From assembly GCF_011299595.1 (NCBI RefSeq), contig NZ_CP049867.1:1240001-1304000 (forward strand): a stretch of DNA of 64,000 nt, in the 5' to 3' direction. Under the pieces are notes generated by a model. The model made no database searches, was not told the origin of the DNA, and saw only the letters and a list, made by a program, of their open reading frames with translations. This stretch comes from Nocardioides sp. HDW12B (lineage in GTDB: Bacteria > Actinomycetota > Actinomycetes > Propionibacteriales > Nocardioidaceae). How positions within the stretch are numbered: position 1 is the stretch's first letter; the number at the start of each line of letters is the position of its first letter. Below are positions 48,919 through 58,624 of this stretch, one piece after another. The translations under genes were made by a program, and so were the position numbers.

Positions 48919-51000
48919 GTGGACTTCTCCTCGGTGTACGCGCACGGCTTCGCCCGGGTGGCGGCCTGCACGCTGCCCGTGGCGGTCGCCGACCCCGCGA
49001 GCAACGCCCGTGCGGTGCTCGAGCAGGCCCGCGCCTGCCACGACGACGGGGTGGCGGTGGCGCTGTTCCCCGAGCTGTGCCTGAGCGGCTACGCCATCGA
49101 CGACCTGGTGCTGCAGGACAGCCTGCTCGCCGCCGTGCGCGAGGCGGTCGAGGTCGTGGTGGCCGCCAGCGCCGACCTGCTCCCGGTGCTCGTGGTCGGC
49201 GCTCCGCTGGTCAACGGCACGCGGGTCTTCAACTGCGCGGTGGTCGTCCACCACGGCCGCGTGCTCGGCGTCGTGCCGAAGTCGGCGCTGCCGACGTACC
49301 GCGAGTTCTACGAGCGCCGGTGGTATGCCGCCGGCGACGACCAGCGCGGGGGCTCGATCGAGCTCGCCGGCGGGCGTGTGCCGTTCGGCCCGGACCTCGT
49401 CTTCACCGCCACCGACGTGGCCGACCTGCGCCTGCACGTCGAGATCTGCGAGGACCTGTGGGTGCCGGTCCCGCCCAGCGCCGAGGCCGCGCTCGCAGGC
49501 GCCACCGTGCTGGCCAACCTGTCGGGGAGCCCCATCACCGTCGCCCGCGCCGAGGACCGACGGCTCCTGGTGCGCTCGCAGAGCTCGCGCTGCCTCGCGG
49601 CCTACCTGTACGCCGCCGCCGGCGAGGGCGAGTCGAGCACGGACCTGTCCTGGGACGGCCAGACGATGGTCTACGAGGTCGGCGAGCTGCTGGCCGAGAC
49701 CGAGCGCTTCCCCGAGGGACCGCGCCGCTCGGTGGCCGACGTCGACCTGGGGCGCATCCGCCAGGAGCGGCTGCGCCAGGGCACGTTCGACGACAACCGG
49801 CGCACCCACGGGATCTCGACCCGTCGACAGGCTCAGGACACCGCGGGCCCGATCACCGGACGCCTGTTCCGCGAGGTGTCCTTCACCCTCGACCCACCCG
49901 CCGGAGGCATCGGCCTGCGCCGCAAGGTCGACCGCTTCCCGTTCGTGCCCGACGACGTCGAGCGGCTGGCCCAGGACTGCTACGAGGCCTACAACATCCA
50001 GGTGGCCGGGCTCGAGCAGCGGCTGCGCGCGATCGGCCAGCCGAAGGTCGTCATCGGCGTCTCGGGCGGCCTCGACTCCACCCACGCCCTGATCGTCGCC
50101 GCGCGCGCGATGGACCGGCTCGGGCGTTCGCGGAGCGACATCCTGGCTTACACGCTGCCGGGCTTCGCCACCAGCGACCACACCCGCGGCAACGCCACGC
50201 GTCTCGCGACGAGCCTGGGCGTGAGCTTCGCCGAGGTCGACATCCGCCCCGCCGCCGAGCAGATGCTGCGCGACCTCGACCACCCGTTCTCCGACGGGGA
50301 GCCGGTCTACGACGTGACGTTCGAGAACGTCCAGGCAGGCCTGCGCACCGACTACCTCTTCCGCTTCGCCAACCACCTCGGCGGGATCGTGCTCGGCACG
50401 GGCGACCTCTCCGAGCTCGCGCTGGGCTGGTGCACCTACGGGGTCGGCGACCAGATGTCGCACTACGCGGTCAACACGGGCGTGCCCAAGACCCTGATCC
50501 AGCACCTCATCCGCTGGGTGGTCTCCGAAGGCCTCTTCGACGCCGACGTCAACGAGGTCCTCGAGGTGATCGTCGACCAGGAGATCACCCCCGAGCTGGT
50601 GCCGACCGAGGAGGGCAAGAAGCCGCAGGCGACCGAGGACACCATCGGTCCCTACGCGCTGCAGGACTTCACGCTCTTCCACGTCCTGCGCCGCGGCACG
50701 CGTCCCTCCACCATCGCGTTCCTGGCCCACCACGCCTGGTCCGACGTCACCACGGGGGAATGGCCCCCCGGGCTGCCGGAGGCGCGCCGGACGGCGTACG
50801 ACCTCGAGGAGATCCGGCACTGGCTCGAGGTCTTCGTGAAGCGCTTCTTCGCCTTCAGCCAGTTCAAGCGCAGCGCGCTGCCGAACGGTCCGAAGGTGTC
50901 CTCCGGCGGCTCGCTGAGCCCCCGTGGCGACTGGCGCGCGCCGAGCGACGGCAACGCCGCCGCCTGGCTCGCCGACCTGGAGCGGGTGCCTCGCGCCTGA
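48919..51000 (+). CDS. nadE: Glutamine-dependent NAD+ synthetase
   Basis: A 693-residue two-domain enzyme that amidates nicotinate adenine dinucleotide using glutamine. The N-terminal nitrilase-fold glutaminase has the triad in [11 protein letters not shown] (Glu), [17 protein letters not shown] (Lys) and [11 protein letters not shown] (about Cys177). The C-terminal synthetase has the ATP loop [11 protein letters not shown] near residue 380. GTG at 48919 begins [18 protein letters not shown], matching the mycobacterial N-terminus. It is supported by a GACACT box 6 nt upstream; GTG at 48856 is less likely. Residues near 297-312 ([12 protein letters not shown]) appear inserted relative to the family as I remember it. 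Confidence 0.95.
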   Translation: MDFSSVYAHGFARVAACTLPVAVADPASNARAVLEQARACHDDGVAVALFPELCLSGYAIDDLVLQDSLLAAVREAVEVVVAASADLLPVLVVGAPLVNGTRVFNCAVVVHHGRVLGVVPKSALPTYREFYERRWYAAGDDQRGGSIELAGGRVPFGPDLVFTATDVADLRLHVEICEDLWVPVPPSAEAALAGATVLANLSGSPITVARAEDRRLLVRSQSSRCLAAYLYAAAGEGESSTDLSWDGQTMVYEVGELLAETERFPEGPRRSVADVDLGRIRQERLRQGTFDDNRRTHGISTRRQAQDTAGPITGRLFREVSFTLDPPAGGIGLRRKVDRFPFVPDDVERLAQDCYEAYNIQVAGLEQRLRAIGQPKVVIGVSGGLDSTHALIVAARAMDRLGRSRSDILAYTLPGFATSDHTRGNATRLATSLGVSFAEVDIRPAAEQMLRDLDHPFSDGEPVYDVTFENVQAGLRTDYLFRFANHLGGIVLGTGDLSELALGWCTYGVGDQMSHYAVNTGVPKTLIQHLIRWVVSEGLFDADVNEVLEVIVDQEITPELVPTEEGKKPQATEDTIGPYALQDFTLFHVLRRGTRPSTIAFLAHHAWSDVTTGEWPPGLPEARRTAYDLEEIRHWLEVFVKRFFAFSQFKRSALPNGPKVSSGGSLSPRGDWRAPSDGNAAAWLADLERVPRA

Positions 51001-51018
51001 TGCGCCATAGTGGGCCGC

Positions 51019-52356
51019 ATGGGTAAGCAGGAAGACTTCGTGCTCCGCGCTCTCGAGGAGCGCGACGTCCGCTTCGTGCGGCTGTGGTTCACCGACGTGC
51101 TGGGGTTCCTCAAGTCGGTGGCCGTCGCGCCGGCCGAGCTCGAGGGCGCCTTCGCCGAGGGCATCGGCTTCGACGGCTCGGCCATCGAGGGCTTCGCGCG
51201 CGTCTACGAGGCCGACATGCTGGCCAAGCCGGACCCGAGCACCTTCCAGATCCTGCCGTGGCGCGGGGACGGCCCGGCGACGGCGCGCATGTTCTGCGAC
51301 ATCGTGATGCCCGACGGCTCGCCGTCCTTCGCGGACCCGCGCTTCGTGCTCAAGCGCGGCCTCGACAAGGCCGCCGACCTCGGCTACACCTTCTACACGC
51401 ACCCCGAGGTCGAGTTCTATCTGTTCAAGAACGTCCCGGAGCCGGGCGGCGAGCCGGTCCCGGTCGACCGCAGCGGCTTCTTCGACCACACCGCGCAGAG
51501 CAAGGGCTCCGACTTCCGTCGCGAGGCGATCACCATGCTCGAGCAGATGGGCATCTCGGTGGAGTTCAGCCACCACGAGGGCGGGCCCGGCCAGCAGGAG
51601 ATCGACCTCCGGTACGCCGACGCGCTCTCGACCGCGGACAACATCATGACCTTCCGCACCGTCGTCCGCGAGGTGGCGCTCGGCCAGGGCATCTGGGCCA
51701 GCTTCATGCCCAAGCCGTTCACCACCCACCCCGGCTCGGGCATGCACACCCACGTGTCGCTCTTCGAGGGCGACCAGAACGCCTTCTTCGAGCCCGGCGC
51801 GCAGTACCAGCTCTCCCGCAGCGGTCGGCAGTTCATCGCCGGCCTGCTCAAGCACGCCTCGGAGATCACCGCGATCACCAACCAGTGGGTCAACTCCTAC
51901 AAGCGGCTCATCGGCGGAGGCGAGGCACCCTCCTATATTTGTTGGGGTCACAACAACCGCTCGGCGATGGTCCGCGTCCCGATGTACAAGCCCAACAAGG
52001 GGCAGTCGACCCGCGTCGAGCTGCGCACCATCGACGCCGCCTGCAACCCCTACCTGGCCTTCGCCGCCATCCTCGGCGCCGGCATGAAGGGCATCCAGGA
52101 GGGCTACGAGCTGCCGCCCGAGGCCGAGGACGACGTCTGGAGCCTGACCGACCGCGAGCGCAAGTCGATGGGCTACCAGCCGCTGCCGAAGACGCTGGCC
52201 GAGGCGATCACGGTGATGGAGGAGAGCGAGCTGCTCGCCGAGACGCTGGGTGAGCGCGTCTACGACTTCTACCTGCGCAACAAGCGCGCCGAGTGGGAGC
52301 AGTACCGCGGTCAGGTCTCCGCCTTCGAGCGCGACCAGATGCTCCCGGTCATCTGA
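51019..52356 (+). CDS. glnA: Glutamine synthetase, type I, GlnA2-like
   Basis: A 445-residue synthetase joining ammonia and glutamate with ATP. Family motifs include FDGSAIEGFARVYEADML, the HPEVEFYLF metal site, FEFSHHEGGPGQQEIDLRYAD-like residues 185-205, SGMHTHVSLF and GHNNRSAMVRVPMY. Where GlnA1-type enzymes carry the adenylylated tyrosine in NLYDLPPE, this protein reads VWSLTDRER, so it should not be adenylylated. ATG at 51019 follows a CATAGT box by 7 nt. Codons 306-308 are TAT-ATT-TGT, a striking departure from local codon use. It is followed by an amidotransferase and glnE, as with mycobacterial glnA2. Confidence 0.95.
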   Translation: MGKQEDFVLRALEERDVRFVRLWFTDVLGFLKSVAVAPAELEGAFAEGIGFDGSAIEGFARVYEADMLAKPDPSTFQILPWRGDGPATARMFCDIVMPDGSPSFADPRFVLKRGLDKAADLGYTFYTHPEVEFYLFKNVPEPGGEPVPVDRSGFFDHTAQSKGSDFRREAITMLEQMGISVEFSHHEGGPGQQEIDLRYADALSTADNIMTFRTVVREVALGQGIWASFMPKPFTTHPGSGMHTHVSLFEGDQNAFFEPGAQYQLSRSGRQFIAGLLKHASEITAITNQWVNSYKRLIGGGEAPSYICWGHNNRSAMVRVPMYKPNKGQSTRVELRTIDAACNPYLAFAAILGAGMKGIQEGYELPPEAEDDVWSLTDRERKSMGYQPLPKTLAEAITVMEESELLAETLGERVYDFYLRNKRAEWEQYRGQVSAFERDQMLPVI

Positions 52357-52382
52357 GAGGGCTCGACGAGCATGGGGCGATC

Positions 52383-53117
52383 ATGAGGGCACCGCGCGTC
52401 CTGGTCGTGGAGCACGAGGAGGGCGCCCCCGCCGGTTGGCTGGGGGAGTGGCTCCTCGCGGAGGGCCTCGAGCTCGACGTGCGCCGCCCGTACGCCGAGA
52501 GCGGGCCCGGCCTCCCGGCCGACCTGGGCGAGCACGACGCGCTGCTCGTGCTCGGAGGTGGCATGGACGCCTGGGACGACGCCGGCCACCCGTGGCTCGC
52601 GCCGACCCGTGAGCTGGTCCGTCAGGCCGCCGCGCACGACGTGCCGACCCTGGGTCTGTGCCTGGGCCACCAGCTCGCGGTGCTCGCCCTCGACGGTGAG
52701 GTGGGCCGCAACCCCGCGGGCGCCACCATCGCGGTGATGCCGGTCGGGTGGCTCGACGAGTCAGTCGACGACCCGCTGCTCGGCGCCGTGACCGGCGCGA
52801 CGCGTGCCTCGCACTGGAACGTCGACGTCGCCACCCGGCTGCCCGAGGGGAGCCGGGTGCTCGCCCGCACGCCCGACGACGCACCGCAGGCGGCGCGGCT
52901 CGCGGACGCGGTCTGGGGCGTTCAGTGCCACCCCGAGGCCGGGCCGGACATCCTCGCCCGCTGGGCGGAGGACGACGGTGAGCCCCACCGTGCCGCCGGG
53001 GTCGACGTCGACGGCTTCCTGGCCGACGCCGCGGAGTCTGCGGACACGCTGCGCGAGTCCTGGCGGCCCCTGGGGCGGGCCTTCGCCGACCTCGTACGAC
53101 GAGCGGCGACCCGATGA
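52383..53117 (+). CDS. Class I glutamine amidotransferase-like protein
   Basis: A 244-residue stand-alone glutamine amidotransferase. The nucleophile Cys93 is in LGLCLGHQLAVL, and the His/Glu pair is in GVQCHPEAGPD near residue 181; LVLGGGMDAWDD supplies the oxyanion region. It resembles GMP-synthase-like amidotransferases but lacks a synthetase domain. ATG at 52383 is the only plausible start, since an ATG just upstream meets a stop after four codons. It lies 26 bp after glnA and overlaps glnE by 4 bp, so it belongs to the nitrogen-metabolism operon; the amide acceptor is unknown. Confidence 0.88.
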   Translation: MRAPRVLVVEHEEGAPAGWLGEWLLAEGLELDVRRPYAESGPGLPADLGEHDALLVLGGGMDAWDDAGHPWLAPTRELVRQAAAHDVPTLGLCLGHQLAVLALDGEVGRNPAGATIAVMPVGWLDESVDDPLLGAVTGATRASHWNVDVATRLPEGSRVLARTPDDAPQAARLADAVWGVQCHPEAGPDILARWAEDDGEPHRAAGVDVDGFLADAAESADTLRESWRPLGRAFADLVRRAATR

Positions 53118-56100
53118 GCGCCGGGCGCCCGGAGAGCCTGCGGAGCCGGATGATCCGGACCGGCTTCCTCGACTCGGCGCGCGGGGCACAGGCCTTCGAG
53201 CGGCTCGGCGGCTGGTGCGAGCCGCTGCTGGCGCTGCTGGCCCGCACCGCCGACCCCGACCTCGCCGTGGACGCCCTGGCCGACCTCGCCGAGCGGATCG
53301 GTCGCGACCAGGGCGAGGAGGCGCGACGCGCCTTCCTCCACGCGCTGATCGACGACGAGGGGTCCTCGATGCGCCTGCTGTCGGTGCTCGGGGCGAGCCG
53401 GGCGCTCGGGGACCACCTGATGCGCCACCCCGAGCAGTGGCGTGAGCTGACCGACCCCACCCTGGGCAGCACCCGCTCGCCCGGCTACGTCATGCGGACC
53501 ACGCTGCTCGAGGCGGTCGGTGCCGACCCTGCCGACACCGCCCCGGTGGCGACGCTGCCGGACGCGGAGGCCGTCGACGCCCTGCGGGTGGAGTACCGCC
53601 GCATCGTCCTCCGGCTCGCCGCGCGCGACCTGGCCCACGAGGTGGGCGTGGACGACGTCGCGGCCGAGCTGTCCGACCTCGCCGCCGGCACGCTCGAGGC
53701 GGCGCTCGCGGTGGCCCGGGCCCGGGTGGGCGACGCCGCCCAGCAGTGCCGCCTCGCGGTGGTGGCGATGGGCAAGTGCGGCGGGCACGAGCTCAACTAC
53801 GTCAGCGACGTCGACGTCATCTTCGTCGCGGAGCCCTGCGAGGGCTGCGACCCGGCGGAGGAGCAGCAGGCGCTGCGCGCGGCGAACCAGCTCGCCTCCC
53901 ACCTCATGCGCGTGTGCTCCGACCACACCGGCGAGGGCACCATCTGGCCCGTCGACGCGGGCCTGCGCCCGGAGGGCAAGTCCGGCCCGCTGGTGCGCAC
54001 GATCGCCAGCCACCAGGGCTACTACGAGCGCTGGGCCAAGCCGTGGGAGTTCCAGGCGCTGCTCAAGGCGCGGGCGGTGGCCGGCGACCTCGCCCTCGGC
54101 GAGCAGTTCGTCGAGATGGTCGAGCCCATGATCTGGAAGGTCTCCGAGCGCGACGGCTTCGTGGCCGAGGTGCAGGCGATGCGTCGCCGGGTCATCGACC
54201 ACATCCCGGCCAAGGAGGCCGAGCGCCAGCTCAAGCTCGGCCACGGCGGGCTGCGCGACGTCGAGTTCGCCGTGCAGCTGTTGCAGCTCGTGCACGGCCG
54301 CACCGACGAGGCGGTGCGCGTGCCCACCACGCTGTCGGCCCTTGCCCGGCTCACCGAGCGTGGCTACGTCGGCCGCGAGGACGGTGCCGCCATGCACCGC
54401 GCCTACGCCTTCCTGCGCACGGTCGAGCACCGGCTCCAGCTCTACGGCCTCCGTCGCACCCACCTGATCCCCGACGACGAGGAGGGCCTGCGGCGGCTCG
54501 CCCGGTCGCTGGGCTACGTCAAGACGCCGGTCGAGGAGCTGCGTCGAGCACTGGCCGACGAGCGGCGCGACGTACGCCGCCTGCACGAGAAGCTCTTCTA
54601 CCGACCGCTGCTCGACACCGTGGCGCGCATGTCGAGCCAGGACGTGCGGCTGAGCCCGGAAGCGGCGGCCGAGCGGCTGCACGCGCTGGGGTACGCCGAC
54701 CCGAAGGCAGCGCTGCGTCATCTCGAGGCCCTGACGGCCGGGGTGTCGCGCCGCGCGTCGATCCAGCGTCAGCTGCTCCCGGCGATGCTCGAGTGGTTCG
54801 CCGAGTCGCCGGACCCGGACGCGGGACTCTTCGGCTTCCGGCGCATCTCCGAGGCTCTCGGGCGTACGCCGTGGTACCTGCGGACCCTGCGCGACGAGGG
54901 GGAGGTGGCCGAGCGGATGGCACGCATCCTCTCGGCCAGCCGCTACGCCACCACGCTGCTCGAGACCGAGCCGGCCGGGGTGAAGCTGCTGACCACCGAG
55001 GAGATGCGCCCGCGCGACCGGAGCACGCTCGAGGCCGAGATGCTGGCCACGGGCGGTCGGCAGGACAACCGTGGAGCCGCCATCACCCAGGTCCGCGCGA
55101 TCCGGCGACGCGAGCTGCTGCGCGTCGCCGCCGGTGACCTCTCGGAGATGCTGCGGGTCGAGGAGGTCGGCGAGGCACTGACCGCCACCACCTGCGCGAC
55201 GCTCGAGGCGGCGCTGTCCATCGGCGTCAAGGTCGTCGAGTTCGAGACGAAGAAGACGCTGCCGACCCGGATGGCCGTGGTGTCGATGGGCCGGCTCGGA
55301 GGCCACGAGGTCGGCTACGGCAGCGACGCCGACGTGATGTTCGTCCACCAGCCGCTGCCCGACGCCGACGCCCAGGCGGCCGGCCGGGCCGCGCAGGCGG
55401 TGGCACTGGAGATGCGCAAGCTGCTCGCGCTGCCCGGCGGGGACCCGCCGCTCGAGGTCGACGCCGGGCTGCGACCTGAGGGCAAGCAGGGACCGCTGGT
55501 GCGCACCCTGGAGTCCTACGCCGCCTACTACGCCAAGTGGTCCGACGCCTGGGAGGCGCAGGCGCTGCTCCGGGCCGAGGCGGTCGTCGGCGACCGCGAG
55601 CTGTGCGAGCGCTTCATGGCACTCGTCGACCCGCTGCGCTACCCCGCGGAGGGGATCTCGGCGACCGACGTGCGGGAGGTGCGCCGCATCAAGGCCCGCG
55701 TCGACAACGAGCGGCTGCCGCGCGGGGCCGACCCGGCCACCCACCTCAAGCTCGGGCGCGGCGGGCTCAGCGACATCGAGTGGACGGTGCAGCTTCTGCA
55801 GATGCGTCACGCCGGCGACATGCCGGAGCTGCGGACCACCCGCACCCTCGAGGGGCTGGACCGGCTGGCCGGGTGCGGCCTGCTGACGAGCGACGAGGCG
55901 ACGACGCTGACGGACTCCTGGCGCCTGGTGAGTCGGATCCGCAACGCCATCACGCTGGTGCGCGGCAAGTCCTCGGACCAGCTGCCGCGCGACGTCCGCG
56001 ACATGACGGCGCTGGCCTTCGCGCTCGGCTACCCGGCGGGGGAGAGCGACGAGCTGACCAACGACTACCTGCGCGCCGCCCGCCGGGCGCGGTCGGTCGT

Positions 56101-56128
56101 CGACGAGGTCTTCTGGAGCGACCGTTGA
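53114..56128 (+). CDS. glnE: Bifunctional glutamine synthetase adenylyltransferase/adenylyl-removing enzyme
   Basis: A 1004-residue protein that switches GlnA1-type glutamine synthetase off by adenylylation and on by removal of AMP. Both nucleotidyltransferase modules are present: VVAMGKCGGHELNYVSDVDV near residue 216 and VVSMGRLGGHEVGYGSDADV near 720. Each is followed by the companion helical domain (ERQLKLGHGGLRDVEFAVQL and THLKLGRGGLSDIEWTVQL). Length fits actinobacterial GlnE. ATG at 53114 overlaps the amidotransferase stop (ATGA). Its neighbour glnA lacks the target tyrosine, so its substrate must be encoded outside the window. Confidence 0.96.
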   Translation: MSAGRPESLRSRMIRTGFLDSARGAQAFERLGGWCEPLLALLARTADPDLAVDALADLAERIGRDQGEEARRAFLHALIDDEGSSMRLLSVLGASRALGDHLMRHPEQWRELTDPTLGSTRSPGYVMRTTLLEAVGADPADTAPVATLPDAEAVDALRVEYRRIVLRLAARDLAHEVGVDDVAAELSDLAAGTLEAALAVARARVGDAAQQCRLAVVAMGKCGGHELNYVSDVDVIFVAEPCEGCDPAEEQQALRAANQLASHLMRVCSDHTGEGTIWPVDAGLRPEGKSGPLVRTIASHQGYYERWAKPWEFQALLKARAVAGDLALGEQFVEMVEPMIWKVSERDGFVAEVQAMRRRVIDHIPAKEAERQLKLGHGGLRDVEFAVQLLQLVHGRTDEAVRVPTTLSALARLTERGYVGREDGAAMHRAYAFLRTVEHRLQLYGLRRTHLIPDDEEGLRRLARSLGYVKTPVEELRRALADERRDVRRLHEKLFYRPLLDTVARMSSQDVRLSPEAAAERLHALGYADPKAALRHLEALTAGVSRRASIQRQLLPAMLEWFAESPDPDAGLFGFRRISEALGRTPWYLRTLRDEGEVAERMARILSASRYATTLLETEPAGVKLLTTEEMRPRDRSTLEAEMLATGGRQDNRGAAITQVRAIRRRELLRVAAGDLSEMLRVEEVGEALTATTCATLEAALSIGVKVVEFETKKTLPTRMAVVSMGRLGGHEVGYGSDADVMFVHQPLPDADAQAAGRAAQAVALEMRKLLALPGGDPPLEVDAGLRPEGKQGPLVRTLESYAAYYAKWSDAWEAQALLRAEAVVGDRELCERFMALVDPLRYPAEGISATDVREVRRIKARVDNERLPRGADPATHLKLGRGGLSDIEWTVQLLQMRHAGDMPELRTTRTLEGLDRLAGCGLLTSDEATTLTDSWRLVSRIRNAITLVRGKSSDQLPRDVRDMTALAFALGYPAGESDELTNDYLRAARRARSVVDEVFWSDR

Positions 56129-56175
56129 CGGCTCGGCCGGATCCCAACGGTTTTGCAGGCGCGGCGACGGGGTAA

Positions 56176-56994
56176 GTGCGCACCGTGGCAGCCCTCTCCG
56201 AGCTGATCGAGCCCCGGGCCATCTCGTTGGACGAGAAGGTCGCGGACTGGGAGGCCGCGGTGCGCGCCGCCGGGCGGTTGCTCGAGGAGTCGGGCGTCGC
56301 CGAGGAGTCCTACACGCAGGCCATGGTCGACTCCGTGCACGAGAACGGCCCGTACATCGTGCTCGCGCCCGGCTTCGCCTTCGCTCATGCACGCCCTTCC
56401 GCCGCCGTCAGGCGCACCGGGATGTCGTGGCTGCGGCTCGCGGAGCCTGTCGAGTTCGGCCACAAGTCGAACGACCCCGTGAGCCTCGTGGTGGCGCTCG
56501 CCGCGACTGACAGCGCGACGCACCAGGGAGCGATGGCGTCGCTGGCTGGTCTCATCGGTGATCGTGACAAGAAAGCGGCGCTGGACGCCGCCGCGACTCC
56601 GGACGAGGTGCACCGGATCCTGCAGGCGGGTGACGGGCCGCAGACCAGGCAGTCGGTCGAGACGGAGCAGGCAGAGCGTTCTCGGCCGCGACGAGCCACG
56701 GGAACGACCCACGACCACATCCTGACCGTCTGCGGCAACGGCCTCGGCACCAGCCTCTTCCTCAAGAACACGCTGGAGAAGGTCCTCGACGCGTGGGGGT
56801 GGGGTCACCTGATCACCGTCGAGGCGACCGACACGGTCTCGGCACGCGGCAAGGTCAAGAGCACCGACCTCGTGCTGACCTCCGGCGAGATCGCCCGCGC
56901 GCTCGGCGACGTGGGGGTGCCGATGCGCGTCATCGAGAACTTCACCAGCACCGCGGAGATCGACAGGGTTCTTCGAGAGATGTACGACATCTGA
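56176..56994 (+). CDS. PTS EIIA-EIIB fusion, ascorbate/mannitol-type
   Basis: A 272-residue cytosolic phosphocarrier of the sugar phosphotransferase system. The N-terminal EIIA domain (about 1-150) has the phosphorylated histidine at about His71 in PGFAFAHARPSA. A charged linker (about 150-175) leads to an EIIB domain of the ascorbate (SgaB/UlaB) type with Cys186 in LTVCGNGLGTSLF. Fusion of A and B in one chain ensures stoichiometric transfer to the EIIC at 57017. GTG at 56176 (or 56185) is the start; it lies 47 bp after glnE. Enzyme I and HPr are not in the window. The sugar is not certain. Confidence 0.9.
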   Translation: MRTVAALSELIEPRAISLDEKVADWEAAVRAAGRLLEESGVAEESYTQAMVDSVHENGPYIVLAPGFAFAHARPSAAVRRTGMSWLRLAEPVEFGHKSNDPVSLVVALAATDSATHQGAMASLAGLIGDRDKKAALDAAATPDEVHRILQAGDGPQTRQSVETEQAERSRPRRATGTTHDHILTVCGNGLGTSLFLKNTLEKVLDAWGWGHLITVEATDTVSARGKVKSTDLVLTSGEIARALGDVGVPMRVIENFTSTAEIDRVLREMYDI

Positions 56995-57016
56995 CGCGAC
57001 AGGCAGGGACCGCACC

Positions 57017-58591
57017 ATGGATTGGCTCGTCTCCATCGCACAGTTCATCGTCAACGAGATCCTGGCGGTGCCGGCCTTCCTCATCGGCATCATCACCGCG
57101 GTCGGGCTGGTGGCGCTCAAACGGTCGACCGGCCAGGTCGTCGGCGGCGCCATCAAGGCCACGCTGGGGTTCCTGCTCATCGGGGCGGGCGCCACGCTCG
57201 TCGTCGCGTCCCTGGCGCCGCTCGGCGCGATGATCCAGGGGGCGACCGGAGCACAGGGCGTCATCCCCACCAACGAGGCGATCGCCGGGATCGCCCAGTC
57301 CGAGTTCGGGGCGCAGGTCTCCTGGCTGATGATCCTGGGCTTCGCGGTCAGCCTGCTGCTCGCCCGCTTCACCCCGCTGCACTACGTGTTCCTGACCGGA
57401 CACCACATCCTCTTCATGGCGACCCTGCTGACGATCGTGCTCGCGTCGGCGGACTACCCGGGCTTCGTGGTCGTCGGGCTGGGTGGTCTCGTGCTGGGCA
57501 TCCTGATGGTGTCCCTGCCGGCCTTCGCGCACCCCTGGACGCGCCGCGTCACCGGTGACGACAGCATCGCCATCGGACACTTCGGCACCTTGGCCTACGT
57601 CGCCGGCGGGGCAGTGGGCGGGGCGGTCGGTCGACGGAGCCGGTCCACCGAGGAGCTGGACCTCCCCGAGTCGTTGCGGTTCCTGCGCGACTCCATGGTC
57701 GCCACGGCCCTGTCGATGGTGATCATGTATCTCGTCCTGGCCGTCGCCTTCCTGGCGCGCTCCGGTGAGGAGGAGGCCTTCGCCGCCTTCGACGGCGGTG
57801 CCACCGGGGTCGGCAACTACCTCATGCTGTCGGTGACCCAGGGTCTGCAGTTCGGTGTCGCGGTGGCGGTGATCCTCTTCGGCGTGCGGACGATCCTGGC
57901 GGAGCTCGTGCCGGCCTTCCAAGGCATCGCGGCCAAGGTCGTCCCCGGCGCGATCCCCGCGCTCGACGCGCCCATCGTGTTCCCCTACGCGCAGAACGCC
58001 GTGCTCATCGGCTTCATCGCCAGCTTCGTCGGTGGCCTGGTCGGGTTGGTCGTGCTGTCGGTGGCGCTCAACCCCTGGCTCGGACTGGCCCTGATCCTGC
58101 CGGGTCTGGTGCCGCACTTCTTCACCGGCGGGGCTGCGGGTGTCTTCGGCAACGCCACGGGCGGACGGGTCGGAGCCGCGGTCGCCGGTCTGGTCAACGG
58201 TCTCCTCATCACGTTCCTTCCCGCGCTGCTGCTCGAGGTCCTCGGGGACTTCGGCGACGCGAACACGACGTTCGGCGACACCGACTTCGGTTGGGTCGGC
58301 CTCGCCACCGGCTACCCCGCCCGGCTGGGATCGGTGGGCATCGCTCTCATCGCGCTGGTCGGGGCGGTGATCCTCGTCGGCGCCATCCTGTGGCAGAAGC
58401 GCGTCGTGGACGTCGGGTGGGACCCCGCGCCCTGGCGTGACGACCTGGAGCCCGCCGACCGACCTGACCTCGGTGACGGCGCCGGCACCGCCGAGCACGC
58501 GCCCGGTGACCTCGTCGTCGCCGGCTCCGGGTACGCGCCGATCCCACCCCCGAAGGGCGCCCCGATGCCTCCGCCTCCGCCGGAGCAGTAG
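57017..58591 (+). CDS. PTS EIIC, ascorbate (UlaA/SgaT) family permease
   Basis: A 524-residue membrane transporter with about 11-12 hydrophobic segments. Characteristic UlaA-family stretches are FIVNEILAVPAFLIGIITAVG at the start, TLGFLLIGAGATLV, LHYVFLTGHHILFMATL, the substrate region VPGAIPALDAPIVFPYAQNAVLIGF, and LPGLVPHFFTGGAAGVFGNATGG. The last 80 residues are a cytosolic Asp/Pro-rich tail ending PPPPPEQ. ATG at 57017 follows GGCAGGGACC and is 22 bp after the EIIAB gene. With EIIAB it makes a complete vectorial phosphorylation system for L-ascorbate or a related sugar acid, but no Ula catabolic genes are adjacent. Confidence 0.92.
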   Translation: MDWLVSIAQFIVNEILAVPAFLIGIITAVGLVALKRSTGQVVGGAIKATLGFLLIGAGATLVVASLAPLGAMIQGATGAQGVIPTNEAIAGIAQSEFGAQVSWLMILGFAVSLLLARFTPLHYVFLTGHHILFMATLLTIVLASADYPGFVVVGLGGLVLGILMVSLPAFAHPWTRRVTGDDSIAIGHFGTLAYVAGGAVGGAVGRRSRSTEELDLPESLRFLRDSMVATALSMVIMYLVLAVAFLARSGEEEAFAAFDGGATGVGNYLMLSVTQGLQFGVAVAVILFGVRTILAELVPAFQGIAAKVVPGAIPALDAPIVFPYAQNAVLIGFIASFVGGLVGLVVLSVALNPWLGLALILPGLVPHFFTGGAAGVFGNATGGRVGAAVAGLVNGLLITFLPALLLEVLGDFGDANTTFGDTDFGWVGLATGYPARLGSVGIALIALVGAVILVGAILWQKRVVDVGWDPAPWRDDLEPADRPDLGDGAGTAEHAPGDLVVAGSGYAPIPPPKGAPMPPPPPEQ

Positions 58592-58624
58592 CGGGGCCCT
58601 GTCGGCCGGGCGCCGGCCGCCGGC

